Origin: Humibacillus xanthopallidus
GTDB lineage: Bacteria > Actinomycetota > Actinomycetes > Actinomycetales > Dermatophilaceae
Reading direction: 5' to 3'
DNA length: 64,000 nt
Assembly: GCF_006716675.1 (NCBI RefSeq)
Contig: NZ_VFPM01000001.1
Span: 310,001-374,000, forward strand
The position numbers and the translations under genes were made by a program. A model generated the notes under the pieces. The model was not told where the DNA came from. It made no database searches and saw only the letters and a program-made list of their open reading frames with translations. Positions 50,071 to 59,007 of this stretch are shown here, piece after piece (within the stretch, counting starts at the first letter, position 1; each line of letters opens with the position of its first letter).

Positions 50071-51474
50071 TCAGTCCGACTGGTGCAGCTGACGCGCCGC
50101 CTCCGCGATCGAGCCCGAGAGCGACGGGTAGACGGTGATGGTGCTCGCCACCTGGTCGACCGAGAGCCGGTTCTGCACGGCGAGCGCCACGGGGTGGATG
50201 AGCTCTGACGCCTTCGGCGCGACGACGACGCCGCCGAGCACCGTGCCGTAGCCCTTGCGGCAGAAGAGCTTGACGAAGCCGTCGGTGATGCCCTGCATCT
50301 TGGCGCGCGGGTTGCGCGCGAGCGGCAGCATGACCGACTCGACGTCGGCTGAGCCGTCGGCTGCGGCCTGCCCGATGCCGACCGTCGCGATCTCGGGCTC
50401 GGTGAAGATGTTGGCGGCGACGCCGGTCACGTTGAGCGGCGACACGGCGTCGCCCAGCGCGTGCCACATCGCGATGCGTCCCTGCATGGCGGCCACCGAG
50501 GCGAGCGGGAGCACGCCGGTGCAGTCGCCGGCCGCATAGATGCCGGGAACGGTGGTGCGCGAGACCCGGTCGACCTGCAGGTGGCCCTGGGGTCCGAGCT
50601 CGACCCCGATCTCCTCGAGGCCGAGACCGGCTGTGTTGGGCACGGAGCCGACGGCGAGCAGGGCGTGCGACCCCTCGACGGTGCGGCCGTCGACGAGCGT
50701 GACGACGACCCCGTCAGCGGTGCGCTCGACAGCGGCTGCGCGCGACTTCCCGAGGACCTCCATCCCCCGCTTGCGGAAGACGTCCTCGATGACGGTGGCG
50801 GCGTCGGCATCCTCGCCGGGCAGCACGCGCTCGCGCGACGAGACGAGCACGACCTGCGAGCCGAGTCCGAGGTAGGCCTGGGCGAGCTCGGCACCCGTCA
50901 CGCCGGAGCCGATGACGATGATGCGCTCGGGCAGCTCGTCCAGGGTGTAGATCTGCTGCCAGGTGAGGATGCGCTCGCCGTCGGGTCGCATCGTGTCCAT
51001 CACCCGGGGCGAGGCGCCGGTCGCGACGAGGATGACCTCGGCGGCCAGCTCCTGCGCCTCGCCGTCGGCGAGCTCGGCGACGATGAGTCCCCGGTCGGCG
51101 ATGCGGGCCGTCCCGCGCAGCACGGTGACGCCGACCTGCTCGAGGCTGCGCTGGATGTCGGTGCTCTGCGCCGCTGCGAGGTCGAGGATGCGGTCGTTGA
51201 CGGTGTGCGCGAGCGCCACGGCGTCGGAGACCTCGTCGCCGTCGGCGTCCTGCAGCCGCACCCCCAGTCGGGCGGCGACCTCGAAGTCGGACATGTAGTC
51301 GGCCGTGGCGATGAGCGCCTTGCTCGGCACGCAGTCGGTGAGCACCGCCGCGCCGCCGACGCCGTCGCGCTCGACGACGGTGACCGTGGCCCCGAGCTGG
51401 GCTGCGACGAGGGCGGCCTCGTAGCCGCCGGGGCCACCGCCGATGATGACGACGGACGTGTCTCGCGTGATCAC
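50071..51474 (-). CDS. lpdA: LpdA-like NAD(P)H:quinone reductase/flavoprotein disulfide reductase homologue
   Basis: The 467-residue protein has FAD-binding VVIIGGGPGGYEAALVAAQ and NAD-binding IIVIGSGVTGAELAQAYLGLG. The second FAD motif is GIYAAGDCTGVLPLASVA, followed by the dimerisation domain. The redox region reads GVGGAAVLTDCVPSK: the first Cys of the usual CxxxxC pair is replaced, and no His-Glu catalytic pair is seen at the C-terminus. This is the pattern of M. tuberculosis LpdA (Rv3303c), which reduces quinones and is not a lipoamide dehydrogenase. GTG 51474 gives the family start TSVVIIGGGPGG. It diverges from the PNP gene. Confidence 0.9.
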   Translation of the reverse strand: MITRDTSVVIIGGGPGGYEAALVAAQLGATVTVVERDGVGGAAVLTDCVPSKALIATADYMSDFEVAARLGVRLQDADGDEVSDAVALAHTVNDRILDLAAAQSTDIQRSLEQVGVTVLRGTARIADRGLIVAELADGEAQELAAEVILVATGASPRVMDTMRPDGERILTWQQIYTLDELPERIIVIGSGVTGAELAQAYLGLGSQVVLVSSRERVLPGEDADAATVIEDVFRKRGMEVLGKSRAAAVERTADGVVVTLVDGRTVEGSHALLAVGSVPNTAGLGLEEIGVELGPQGHLQVDRVSRTTVPGIYAAGDCTGVLPLASVAAMQGRIAMWHALGDAVSPLNVTGVAANIFTEPEIATVGIGQAAADGSADVESVMLPLARNPRAKMQGITDGFVKLFCRKGYGTVLGGVVVAPKASELIHPVALAVQNRLSVDQVASTITVYPSLSGSIAEAARQLHQSD

Positions 51475-51555
51475 GCGTCCATCCAACCATCCGCCTCGCG
51501 GCCGCCGACGTCGGCTCGTGCGGGGCATCGGGGTCCGCGCTTCTCCGGGCGTCGC

Positions 51556-51561
51556 TAGAGT
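51556..51561 (+). promoter_or_regulatory. Leaderless -10 box of the PNP-pmmB operon
   Basis: TAGAGT lies 7 nt before GTG 51569. Confidence 0.6.
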
Positions 51562-51568
51562 CCTGTGC

Positions 51569-52402
51569 GTGACGACGACACCCGACCTCCTGTCCGACCC
51601 GGCCACCGACCCCTTCGCCGTCGCGGAGCAGGCGGCAGCCGTCATCGCCGAGCGCACCGGCGCCGAGCGGCACGACGTCGCTCTCGTGCTCGGCTCGGGA
51701 TGGGGCCAGACCGCCGATCTCGTCGGCGAGACGCTCGCCACGGTCGACCAGGCGCAGGTGCCGGGCTTCCACGGCGCGGCCGTCGCCGGGCACTCGAGCG
51801 TCATCCGGTCCGTCGCCATCGGCGACACCGGGCGGCGGGCCCTCGTCTTCGGCACCCGCACCCACTTCTACGAGGGCCGCGGCGTGCGGGCCGTCGTGCA
51901 CGGCGTGCGCACGGCCAGGGCCGCCGGCTGCTCGACGATCGTGCTGACCAACGGCTGCGGCGGGCTCAACCCCGCCTGGGGCCCCGGCACCCCGGTGCTC
52001 ATCCGCGACCACATCAACCTGACGGCGCACTCCCCCATCGAGGGCGCGAACTTCGTCGACCTCACCGACGTCTACACCCCGCGCCTGCGCGACATCGCCC
52101 GCGAGGTCGACCCGGACCTCGACGAGGGCGTCTACGTCCAGTTCCGCGGGCCACACTACGAGACGCCGGCCGAGGTGCAGATGGCCAAGGTCATCGGCGG
52201 CGACCTCGTCGGCATGTCGACCTCGCTCGAGGCGATCGCTGCCCGGCAGGCCGGCCTCGACGTGCTCGGCATCTCGCTCGTGACCAACCTCGCCGCCGGC
52301 ATCTCGGACACCCCGCTGTCGCACGCGGAGGTCCTCGAGGCCGGCCAGGCGGCTGCCGCGCGCTGCGGCCGCCTCCTCGCCGAGGTCGTCGGGAGGATCT
52401 GA
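51569..52402 (+). CDS. deoD: Purine nucleoside phosphorylase
   Basis: The 277-residue trimeric-type PNP splits purine nucleosides with phosphate. Motifs are DVALVLGSGWGQTADLV, VPGFHGAAVAGHSS, GRTHFYEG-like GTRTHFYEG, IVLTNGCGGLNPAWGPGTPVLIRDHINLT, FRGPHYETPAEVQM and GMSTSLEAIAARQAG. The substrate Asn/Glu region is VTNLAAGIS. It shares one base with the phosphomannomutase gene downstream (TGATG), so the two are coupled, as in M. tuberculosis Rv3307-Rv3308. Confidence 0.96.
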   Translation: MTTTPDLLSDPATDPFAVAEQAAAVIAERTGAERHDVALVLGSGWGQTADLVGETLATVDQAQVPGFHGAAVAGHSSVIRSVAIGDTGRRALVFGTRTHFYEGRGVRAVVHGVRTARAAGCSTIVLTNGCGGLNPAWGPGTPVLIRDHINLTAHSPIEGANFVDLTDVYTPRLRDIAREVDPDLDEGVYVQFRGPHYETPAEVQMAKVIGGDLVGMSTSLEAIAARQAGLDVLGISLVTNLAAGISDTPLSHAEVLEAGQAAAARCGRLLAEVVGRI

Positions 52403-54096
52403 TGGCTGCGGTCCCCGCCACCGACTCCGCCGAGACGCTGTATGCGGCCGCGCGGGCCTGGCGCGACGACGACCCCGACCCGACGACCCGCTCCGAGCTC
52501 GAGTCCCTCCTCGCGTCCGCAGAGTCCGGCGACGAGGCTGCTCGGGCCGACCTCGCCGACCGGTTCGTCGGCATGCTCGAGTTCGGCACGGCCGGCCTGC
52601 GCGGGGCCCTGGGCGCGGGCCCCAACCGGATGAACCGCAGCGTGGTCATCCGTGCGGCAGCCGGCCTCACGGCATACCTCAAGCAAGAGGGCAGGGCGGG
52701 CGAGCGACCTTGCGTCGTCATCGGATTCGACGCGCGCTACAACTCCGACGTCTTTGCCCGTGACACGGCTGGGGTCGTCGTCGCGGCGGGCGGCCGGGCG
52801 CTGCTGCTGCCCCAGCCGCTGCCGACACCGGTGCTCGCCTTCGCCATCCGCCACCTGGGCGCCGACGCCGGCGTCATGGTGACGGCGAGCCACAACCCGC
52901 CGCAGGACAACGGCTACAAGGTCTACCTCGGTGACGGCAGCCAGATCGTGCCGCCCGCCGATGCCGACATCGCCCGCCACATCGCCGCCGTCGAGCACGT
53001 CGCCGACGTGCCGCGGGCCCACGAGGGCTGGGAGACCCTCGGCGAGCGGCTGCTCTCCGACTACCTCGACGCGGTCGTCACCGTCGTCGACCCGAGCTCC
53101 CCGCGCGACCTGTCGATCGTGCACACGAGCCTGCACGGTGTCGGGCACGGCACGGTCCACGAGGCCTTCATCCGAGCCGGGTTCGCGGCCCCCGTGGCGG
53201 TCGACGAGCAGGCGGTGCCCGACCCCGACTTCCCGACCGTGGCGTTCCCCAACCCGGAGGAGAAGGGCGCGATCGACCTCGCGCTCGCCCGGGCCCGCGA
53301 GGTGCGCTGCGACCTCGTCATCGCCAACGACCCCGACGCCGACCGGTGCGCCGCGGCGATCCTCGACCCGGCGACCGGCGACTGGCGGATGCTGCGCGGC
53401 GACGAGGTGGGCGCCCTGCTCGGCGCGCACCTCGTGGCCCGGGGCGTCGAGCGGCGCGATGTCTTCGCCAACTCGATCGTCTCCTCACGCCTCCTGGCCG
53501 CCATCGCGCGCGCCGCCGGCATCCGGCACGAGGAGACGCTCACCGGCTTCAAGTGGATCTCTCGGGTCGAGGGCCTGCGCTACGGCTACGAGGAGGCCCT
53601 CGGCTACTGCGTCGCCCCCGACCTCGTGCGCGACAAGGACGGCGTCAGTGCTGCGCTGCTCCTCGCCGAGCTCGCGGCGGGGCTCAAGGCGCAGGGCCGC
53701 ACGTTGTCAGACCTGCTCGACGACCTCGCCGCCGAGCACGGCGTGCACGCCACGGACTCCTTTGCAGTACGGGTCGAGGACCTCGGCCAGATCGACACCC
53801 TCATGGGTCGGTTGCGCGCCGAGCCCCCGAGCTCCGTGGCCGGCATCGACGTCGTGAGGCTCGACGACCTGAGCCGCGGCGACGGCGGGCTGCCTCCGAC
53901 CGACGGGTTGCGCTTCCTGCTGTCCGACGACTCGCGCGTCATCGTCCGCCCGAGCGGCACCGAGCCGAAGGTCAAGGTCTACCTCGAGGTCATCGAGCCC
54001 GTGCACACGCGCGACGACCTGAGCCGGTCGCGGGCGCTCGCCGAGACGCGGCTCGCGTCGGTGCGCGCAGACGTCGAGCGCCTCACCGCCCTCTGA
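52402..54096 (+). CDS. pmmB: Phosphomannomutase/phosphopentomutase-type phosphohexomutase, PmmB-like
   Basis: The 564-residue alpha-D-phosphohexomutase has the phosphoserine Ser163 in VMVTASHNPPQDNGYKVY, metal loop IANDPDADRCAAAI, sugar-binding GYEEALGYCV and the phosphate-binding RPSGTEPKVKVY. The N-terminal MLEFGTAGLRGALGAGPNRMN is typical of the PGM2/PMM2-like group, which includes phosphopentomutases. Next to PNP it could convert ribose-1-phosphate to ribose-5-phosphate, feeding DeoC-type metabolism. Mannose-phosphate use is the name-based alternative. Confidence 0.94.
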   Translation: MAAVPATDSAETLYAAARAWRDDDPDPTTRSELESLLASAESGDEAARADLADRFVGMLEFGTAGLRGALGAGPNRMNRSVVIRAAAGLTAYLKQEGRAGERPCVVIGFDARYNSDVFARDTAGVVVAAGGRALLLPQPLPTPVLAFAIRHLGADAGVMVTASHNPPQDNGYKVYLGDGSQIVPPADADIARHIAAVEHVADVPRAHEGWETLGERLLSDYLDAVVTVVDPSSPRDLSIVHTSLHGVGHGTVHEAFIRAGFAAPVAVDEQAVPDPDFPTVAFPNPEEKGAIDLALARAREVRCDLVIANDPDADRCAAAILDPATGDWRMLRGDEVGALLGAHLVARGVERRDVFANSIVSSRLLAAIARAAGIRHEETLTGFKWISRVEGLRYGYEEALGYCVAPDLVRDKDGVSAALLLAELAAGLKAQGRTLSDLLDDLAAEHGVHATDSFAVRVEDLGQIDTLMGRLRAEPPSSVAGIDVVRLDDLSRGDGGLPPTDGLRFLLSDDSRVIVRPSGTEPKVKVYLEVIEPVHTRDDLSRSRALAETRLASVRADVERLTAL

Positions 54097-54123
54097 CGAG
54101 CCGGCAGGCATCCTCGAGAACTC

Positions 54124-54753
54124 CTAGAGGACGCCGATCCCCAGGGCGAAGAAGGCAAGGGCGACCGCGAGCAGCCCCACCGAGACGGGGTCCCAGCTCT
54201 GGTGGGCGATGCGAGGGGTCGGGTCGCCCTTGCGCCGCCGGTCGGCCTCGATGAGCGCCTCGACCTCGGCCGCCACCGACTGGGCCTCGACCTTGGCCCG
54301 CTTGACCGGCTCCTCGGCCGGCCGGGTGCCCGAGGCGGTGACGCTGCCGGCCTTGGCCATCCGGTTGGCGGGCACCGTGAGCAGCGACCGGCCGTACTTC
54401 GGACGGCCGGGGTCGGCGGGCACGCCCCACGCGGTGTACTTCTTGCCGTCGGCCACGAGCTCGAGGGCCCACTTGGAGCGCACCTCGGTGATCGTCGGCC
54501 ACGTGAGGTCGACGACGCGCATCGGGTTGACGAGCCGGATGCCCTCGTCGTGGATGACGGCGGCCGGCCGCACGACGAAGAGCCACAACAGCACGAGGGC
54601 TAGCGTCACCGAGGAGACGAGCGCCCAGCTGCGGGGCTCCGTGAGCAGGGCCGGCACGAGCAGTGCGAGCCCGGCGACGGCCGCGATCGCACCGACGGCG
54701 ATGCTGGAACCCGGTCGGAGCGTTCGGCCTTTCGGCCGGCTCGTATCGCCCAT
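54124..54753 (-). CDS. PH-domain membrane protein (bPH_6/CFP-6-like)
   Basis: The roughly 209-residue protein has two adjacent membrane helices near residues 18-60. A small beta domain follows (AAVIHDEGIRLVNPMRVVDLTWPTITEVRSKWALEL), matching actinobacterial bPH_6/low-molecular-weight antigen 6 proteins. The W-P-x-I motif is diagnostic. A charged linker and a final C-terminal membrane helix end the protein. Function unknown. ATG 54753 has GGAG eight bases upstream. GTG 54759 is in frame but overlaps that site. It converges with pmmB. Confidence 0.8.
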   Translation of the reverse strand: MGDTSRPKGRTLRPGSSIAVGAIAAVAGLALLVPALLTEPRSWALVSSVTLALVLLWLFVVRPAAVIHDEGIRLVNPMRVVDLTWPTITEVRSKWALELVADGKKYTAWGVPADPGRPKYGRSLLTVPANRMAKAGSVTASGTRPAEEPVKRAKVEAQSVAAEVEALIEADRRRKGDPTPRIAHQSWDPVSVGLLAVALAFFALGIGVL

Positions 54754-54951
54754 CGTCACTGCTCCTCGCCTCCACGCTCGTCCAGCCGCTGTCTCGCCGG
54801 GGCGACGTCAGGACGTTTCGACCCTGTTCGTCCCGGTGTGCGCACCGGTCGGTCCCGGTCTGGCAGAGACTGTCTCACGCCCGGCTGTCAGAACGCTGTC
54901 CCGGGTCACCCGTCGACCCGTCGGGCGGACGTCGCCGTCTCGAATCGTGGA

Positions 54952-54957
54952 TAGACT
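54952..54957 (+). promoter_or_regulatory. Leaderless -10 box of the deoC operon
   Basis: TAGACT lies 6 nt before GTG 54964. Confidence 0.6.
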
Positions 54958-54963
54958 CCCCGG

Positions 54964-55950
54964 GTGACTGTAAGCACCACCACCCGCTCGGCTGCAGAGC
55001 TGACGGCCCAGGCGCGCGACGTCCTCGGCGTGTCACGCCTGACGAACCGTGCGCTCACGTCCTGGCTCCACGGGCTCCCCGGCGTCGACCAGGTCGGCTG
55101 CGAGGGCCGCGTCGCCGGGCTCGGCACCCGGTCGATCAAGACGACGAGCAAGGCCTGGGCGATCGACACCGCGATCGCCATGATCGACCTGACGACCCTC
55201 GAGGGCTCCGACACCCCGGGCAAGGTCCGGTCGCTGTGCGCCAAGGCGCTCGTGCCCGACCCGCTCGACCCGACGACCCCGCGGCCCGCGGCGATCTGCG
55301 TCTACGGCGACATGGTCGCGACGGCGAAGGCCGCGCTCGGCGACAGCGGCATCCACGTCGCCGCCGTCGCGACGGCGTTCCCGTCGGGCCGGGCGAGCAT
55401 GGCGGTCAAGCTCGCCGACACGCGCGACGCCGTCAAGGCCGGCGCCGACGAGATCGACATGGTCATCGACCGCGGCGCGTTCCTCTCCGGCGACTACCTC
55501 ACGGTGTTCAACCAGATCGCCGAGGTCAAGCAGGCCTGCGGCGACGCTCACCTCAAGGTCATCATGGAGACCGGCGAGCTCGTCACCTACGACAACGTGC
55601 GCCGGGCCTCCTACCTGTCGATGCTCGCCGGCGGCGACTTCATCAAGACCTCCACCGGCAAGATCCAGCCGGCGGCCACCCTCCCCGTCACGCTCATCAT
55701 GCTCGAGGCCGTCCGCGACTGGCGCGAGCTCACCGGCGTGCAGGTCGGCGTCAAGCCCGCCGGCGGCATCCGCACGACGAAGGACGCGATCAAGTACCTC
55801 GTCATGGTCAGCGAGATCGCCGGGGAGGACTGGCTGACGCCCGAGTGGTTCCGCTTCGGCGCCTCCGGCCTGCTCAACGACCTTCTCCTGCAACGGCAGA
55901 AGCTCGCGACGGGTGCCTACTCCGGCGCCGACTACGTGACGATCGACTGA
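54964..55950 (+). CDS. deoC: Deoxyribose-phosphate aldolase
   Basis: The 328-residue class I aldolase splits 2-deoxyribose-5-phosphate into glyceraldehyde-3-phosphate and acetaldehyde. The Schiff-base lysine is K228 in GGDFIKTSTGKI. DEIDMVIDRGAFLSGDY, LKVIMETGEL and VGVKPAGGIRTTKDAIKYL complete the site. It belongs to the longer DeoC subgroup of about 300-330 residues. The two aldehyde dehydrogenase-like genes that follow probably dispose of the acetaldehyde. An 18-nt gap with GAAGGA leads to the next gene. Confidence 0.97.
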   Translation: MTVSTTTRSAAELTAQARDVLGVSRLTNRALTSWLHGLPGVDQVGCEGRVAGLGTRSIKTTSKAWAIDTAIAMIDLTTLEGSDTPGKVRSLCAKALVPDPLDPTTPRPAAICVYGDMVATAKAALGDSGIHVAAVATAFPSGRASMAVKLADTRDAVKAGADEIDMVIDRGAFLSGDYLTVFNQIAEVKQACGDAHLKVIMETGELVTYDNVRRASYLSMLAGGDFIKTSTGKIQPAATLPVTLIMLEAVRDWRELTGVQVGVKPAGGIRTTKDAIKYLVMVSEIAGEDWLTPEWFRFGASGLLNDLLLQRQKLATGAYSGADYVTID

Positions 55951-55968
55951 CCGACGAAGGAACTGCGC

Positions 55969-57438
55969 ATGCCCACGTTCGACTACGCCCCCGCGCCCGA
56001 GTCGCGATCGGTCGTCACGATCGCCCCGACCTACGGCTTCTTCATCGACGGCGCCTTCACGCGCCCCAAGGCCACCTTCGCCACCCTCAACCCTGCTGAC
56101 GAGTCGGTGCTCGCGGAGGTCAGCCAAGCCGGTCCCAAGGACGTCGACAAGGCGGTCGCCGCCGCCCGGCGCGCGTTCGAGGGCGAGTGGGGTCGCCTCA
56201 GCGGCGCCGAGCGCGGCAAGTACCTCTTCCGCATCGCGCGGATCCTGCAGGAGCGGGCCCGCGAGTTCGCCGTGCTCGAGACCCTCGACAACGGCAAGCC
56301 GATCAAGGAGACCCGCGACTTCGACGTGCCGACGGCCGCGGCGCACTTCTTCTACCACGCGGGCTGGGCCGACAAGCTGGAGTATGCCGGCCTGTCGGCT
56401 CCCGGGGCCACGGCCCGTCCGCACGGGGTCGTCGCGCAGGTCATCCCCTGGAACTTCCCCCTGCTCATGCTCGCGTGGAAGATCGCCCCGGCGCTCGCGA
56501 CCGGCAACACCGTCGTGCTCAAGCCGGCCGAGAGCACTCCCCTGTCGGCGCTGCTCTTCGCCGAGGTGTGCCAGCAGGCCGACCTGCCGGCGGGCGTCGT
56601 CAACATCGTCACGGGTGACGGCCGCACCGGCCAGGCGCTCGTCGAGCACCCCGACGTCGACAAGATCGCCTTCACCGGCTCGACGGAGGTCGGCAAGATC
56701 ATCGCCCGCTCGATTGCCGGCACGGCGAAGAAGGCGACGCTCGAGCTGGGCGGCAAGGCCGCCAACGTCGTGTTCGACGACGCCCCCATCGACCAGGCCG
56801 TCGAGGGCATCGTCGGCGGCATCTTCTTCAACCAGGGCCAGGTCTGCTGCGCCGGATCGCGCCTGCTCGTGCAGGAGAACGTCCACGACGAGGTCGTCGC
56901 CAAGCTGAAGCGCCGCCTGCAGACCCTGCGCGTGGGCGACCCGATGGACAAGAACACCGACCTCGGCGCCATCAACTCCCGCGAGCAGCTCGACCGCATC
57001 ACGACCCTCGTCGACGCCGGTGTCGCGGAGGGCGCGGAGCGCTGGAGCCCGGCATGCACCCTGCCGACCAAGGGATTCTGGTACCCCCCGACCCTGCTCA
57101 CCGGCGTCGCGCAGACCCACCGGGTGGCGACGGAGGAGATCTTCGGGCCGGTGCTGTCGGTCCTCACCTTCCGCACACCCCAGGAGGCCGTCGCCAAGGC
57201 CAACAACACGGCATACGGCCTCTCGGCGGGCGTCTGGACCGAGAAGGGCTCGCGCATCCTCTGGATGGCCGACCAGCTGCGGGCCGGCGTCGTCTGGGCC
57301 AACACCTTCAACCGCTTCGACCCGACGTCGCCCTTCGGTGGCTACAAGGAGTCGGGCTACGGCCGCGAGGGCGGACGCCACGGCCTCGAGGCCTACGTGA
57401 CGACCACCCCTGCGACCCCGACGGGAGCCACCCGATGA
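55969..57438 (+). CDS. Aldehyde dehydrogenase, complete
   Basis: The 489-residue NAD(P)-dependent enzyme has PHGVVAQVIPWNFPLLM, KPAESTPL, the catalytic Glu in ATLELGGKAANVV and catalytic Cys293 in FFNQGQVCCAGSR. EIFGPVLSV and WANTFNRFDPTSPFGGYKESGYGREGG complete the C-terminus. Placed directly after deoC it likely oxidises the acetaldehyde released there. It overlaps the next gene by 4 bases (ATGA). Confidence 0.95.
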   Translation: MPTFDYAPAPESRSVVTIAPTYGFFIDGAFTRPKATFATLNPADESVLAEVSQAGPKDVDKAVAAARRAFEGEWGRLSGAERGKYLFRIARILQERAREFAVLETLDNGKPIKETRDFDVPTAAAHFFYHAGWADKLEYAGLSAPGATARPHGVVAQVIPWNFPLLMLAWKIAPALATGNTVVLKPAESTPLSALLFAEVCQQADLPAGVVNIVTGDGRTGQALVEHPDVDKIAFTGSTEVGKIIARSIAGTAKKATLELGGKAANVVFDDAPIDQAVEGIVGGIFFNQGQVCCAGSRLLVQENVHDEVVAKLKRRLQTLRVGDPMDKNTDLGAINSREQLDRITTLVDAGVAEGAERWSPACTLPTKGFWYPPTLLTGVAQTHRVATEEIFGPVLSVLTFRTPQEAVAKANNTAYGLSAGVWTEKGSRILWMADQLRAGVVWANTFNRFDPTSPFGGYKESGYGREGGRHGLEAYVTTTPATPTGATR

Positions 57439-58322
57439 GCCGCCTCGACGTGCGCAAGACCTACAAGCTCTACATCGGCGGGAAGTTCCCGCGCAGCGAG
57501 TCCGGACGGTCGTATGCCGTGCAGTCGGCCTCCGGGGAGTTCCTCGCCAACGCGTCGATGGGCTCGCGCAAGGACGTGCGCGACGCCGTCGTCGCGGCCC
57601 GGGCGGCCTTCGGTGGGTGGGCCGCCGCGACGCCGTACAACCGTGGTCAGGTGCTCTATCGCGTGGCCGAGGTGCTCGAGGGCAGGCGGGCGCAGTTCAT
57701 CGACGAGGTCGCCGCCGGTGAGGGCCTCACGGCCCGCGCTGCCGCGGGTGTCGTCGACGCCGCGGTCGACCGTGTCGTCTGGTATGCCGGGTGGACCGAC
57801 AAGATCGCCCAGGTCCTCGGCAACCTCAACCCCGTCGCCGGTCCCTACTTCAACGTGTCGGCGCCCGAGCCGACTGGAGTCGTGGGCGTCCTTGCGCCGC
57901 AAGCCTCCTCGCTGCTCGGACTCGTCTCGGTCGTGGCTCCGGTCATCGCCTCGGGCAACACGGCCGTCGTCGTCTCGTCGGCCGCGCGGCCGCTGCCCGC
58001 GGTCACGCTCGGTGAGGTGCTCGCGACGTCTGACGTGCCCGGCGGCGTCGTCAACATCGTCACGGCCCAGACCGCCGAGGTCGCGACGTGGCTCGCCGCG
58101 CACCGCGACGTCAACGCCATCGACCTCACGGGAGTCGCCGGCGCCGAGGGCGTCGACTGGGCCGGTCTCGAGGCCGAGGCTGCCGGCAACCTCAAGCGCG
58201 TGCTTCGCCCCCAGGTCGCCGGCGGCGTGCCCGTGGAGCCGGACTGGACGGCCGCGCCGGGGCTCGAGCGCATCCGCGCCTTCGTCGAGACCAAGACCGT
58301 CTGGCACCCCAAGGGCCTCTGA
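57435..58322 (+). CDS. Truncated aldehyde dehydrogenase-like protein lacking the catalytic domain
   Basis: The 295-residue protein matches the N-terminal half of aldehyde dehydrogenases: YKLYIGGKFPRSESGRSYAVQ, VYRVAEVLEGRR-like LYRVAEVLEGRRAQF, VVGVLAPQASSLLGLVSVVAPVIASGN. The usual PWNFP is replaced by PQASS. The protein ends where the catalytic Glu/Cys domain should begin, then has a unique tail ending TKTVWHPKGL. Coding is clean and translationally coupled to the complete enzyme, so it is a maintained pseudo-enzyme, not debris. It may form a mixed oligomer with its neighbour. Confidence 0.88.
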   Translation: MSRLDVRKTYKLYIGGKFPRSESGRSYAVQSASGEFLANASMGSRKDVRDAVVAARAAFGGWAAATPYNRGQVLYRVAEVLEGRRAQFIDEVAAGEGLTARAAAGVVDAAVDRVVWYAGWTDKIAQVLGNLNPVAGPYFNVSAPEPTGVVGVLAPQASSLLGLVSVVAPVIASGNTAVVVSSAARPLPAVTLGEVLATSDVPGGVVNIVTAQTAEVATWLAAHRDVNAIDLTGVAGAEGVDWAGLEAEAAGNLKRVLRPQVAGGVPVEPDWTAAPGLERIRAFVETKTVWHPKGL

Positions 58323-58324
58323 GG

Positions 58325-58999
58325 TTGGCCCCGACACCCGGCCCGGCCGGCTCCGAGTCTGCGGCTGCTGGTCCGGCCGCCGGCCGTCGCCGCGTCATCC
58401 TGCTCACCGGTCCCAGCGGGGCGGGCAAGAGCAGGCTGGCGGAGCGCCTGAGCGCCGCCCACGGCTGGCCGGTCGTGCGGCTCGACGACTTCTACCGGGA
58501 GCACCACGACCCGCACCTGCCCCGCTCCCCCCTCGGCATCCCCGACTGGGACCACATCGACTCCTGGCACGCGGACGCAGCCGTGGAGGCGCTGCGACAG
58601 CTCGTCGACGAGGGCCGCGTCGAGGTGCCCGTCTATGACATCGGCACGTCGGCCGTGACGGGTCGCCACGTCGTCACGGCGGGCCCGCACGACTACGTCC
58701 TCGCCGAGGGGCTCTTCGCCGCTCGTCTCGTCGACCAGCTCCGCGAGCAGGGGCTGCTCGCGGAGGCGCTCTGCGTGCGCCAGAACCGCTTCCTCACCGC
58801 GCTGCGTCGCTTCGCTCGTGACCTCGCCGAGCGGCGGAAGCCGCCCCACATCCTCGTCCGCCGCGGTCTGGCCCTGCTGCGCGACGAACCACGGGTCATC
58901 GCCGAGGCGCAGGCCCACGGCGCACGCTGCATCCACCCCAGGCAGGCCGAGAGCGAGCTCTCCGGCCTGCCTGCGACGGCCCTGCCGGCGGGTCCCTGA
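58325..58999 (+). CDS. Uridine kinase-like P-loop kinase
   Basis: The 224-residue protein has the Walker A motif LLTGPSGAGKSRLAERLS, VVRLDDFYREHHD (uridine-kinase Asp loop), DWDHIDSWH and a base-binding region VPVYDIGTSAVTG. KPPHILVRRGLALLRDEP lies near the C-terminus. It likely phosphorylates a nucleoside, in keeping with the surrounding salvage genes. TTG 58325 is the only start near the domain; it follows a TGAGG that overlaps the previous stop. The first 23 residues are Pro/Ala rich and unconserved. Nucleoside specificity is not certain. Confidence 0.82.
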   Translation: MAPTPGPAGSESAAAGPAAGRRRVILLTGPSGAGKSRLAERLSAAHGWPVVRLDDFYREHHDPHLPRSPLGIPDWDHIDSWHADAAVEALRQLVDEGRVEVPVYDIGTSAVTGRHVVTAGPHDYVLAEGLFAARLVDQLREQGLLAEALCVRQNRFLTALRRFARDLAERRKPPHILVRRGLALLRDEPRVIAEAQAHGARCIHPRQAESELSGLPATALPAGP

Positions 59000-59007
59000 G
59001 ACGACCG

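Noticed and set aside
55033..57381. Minus-strand open frame of 782 codons opposite deoC and the aldehyde dehydrogenase gene
   Set aside because: No motif and only antisense-type composition; both plus-strand genes have intact active sites.
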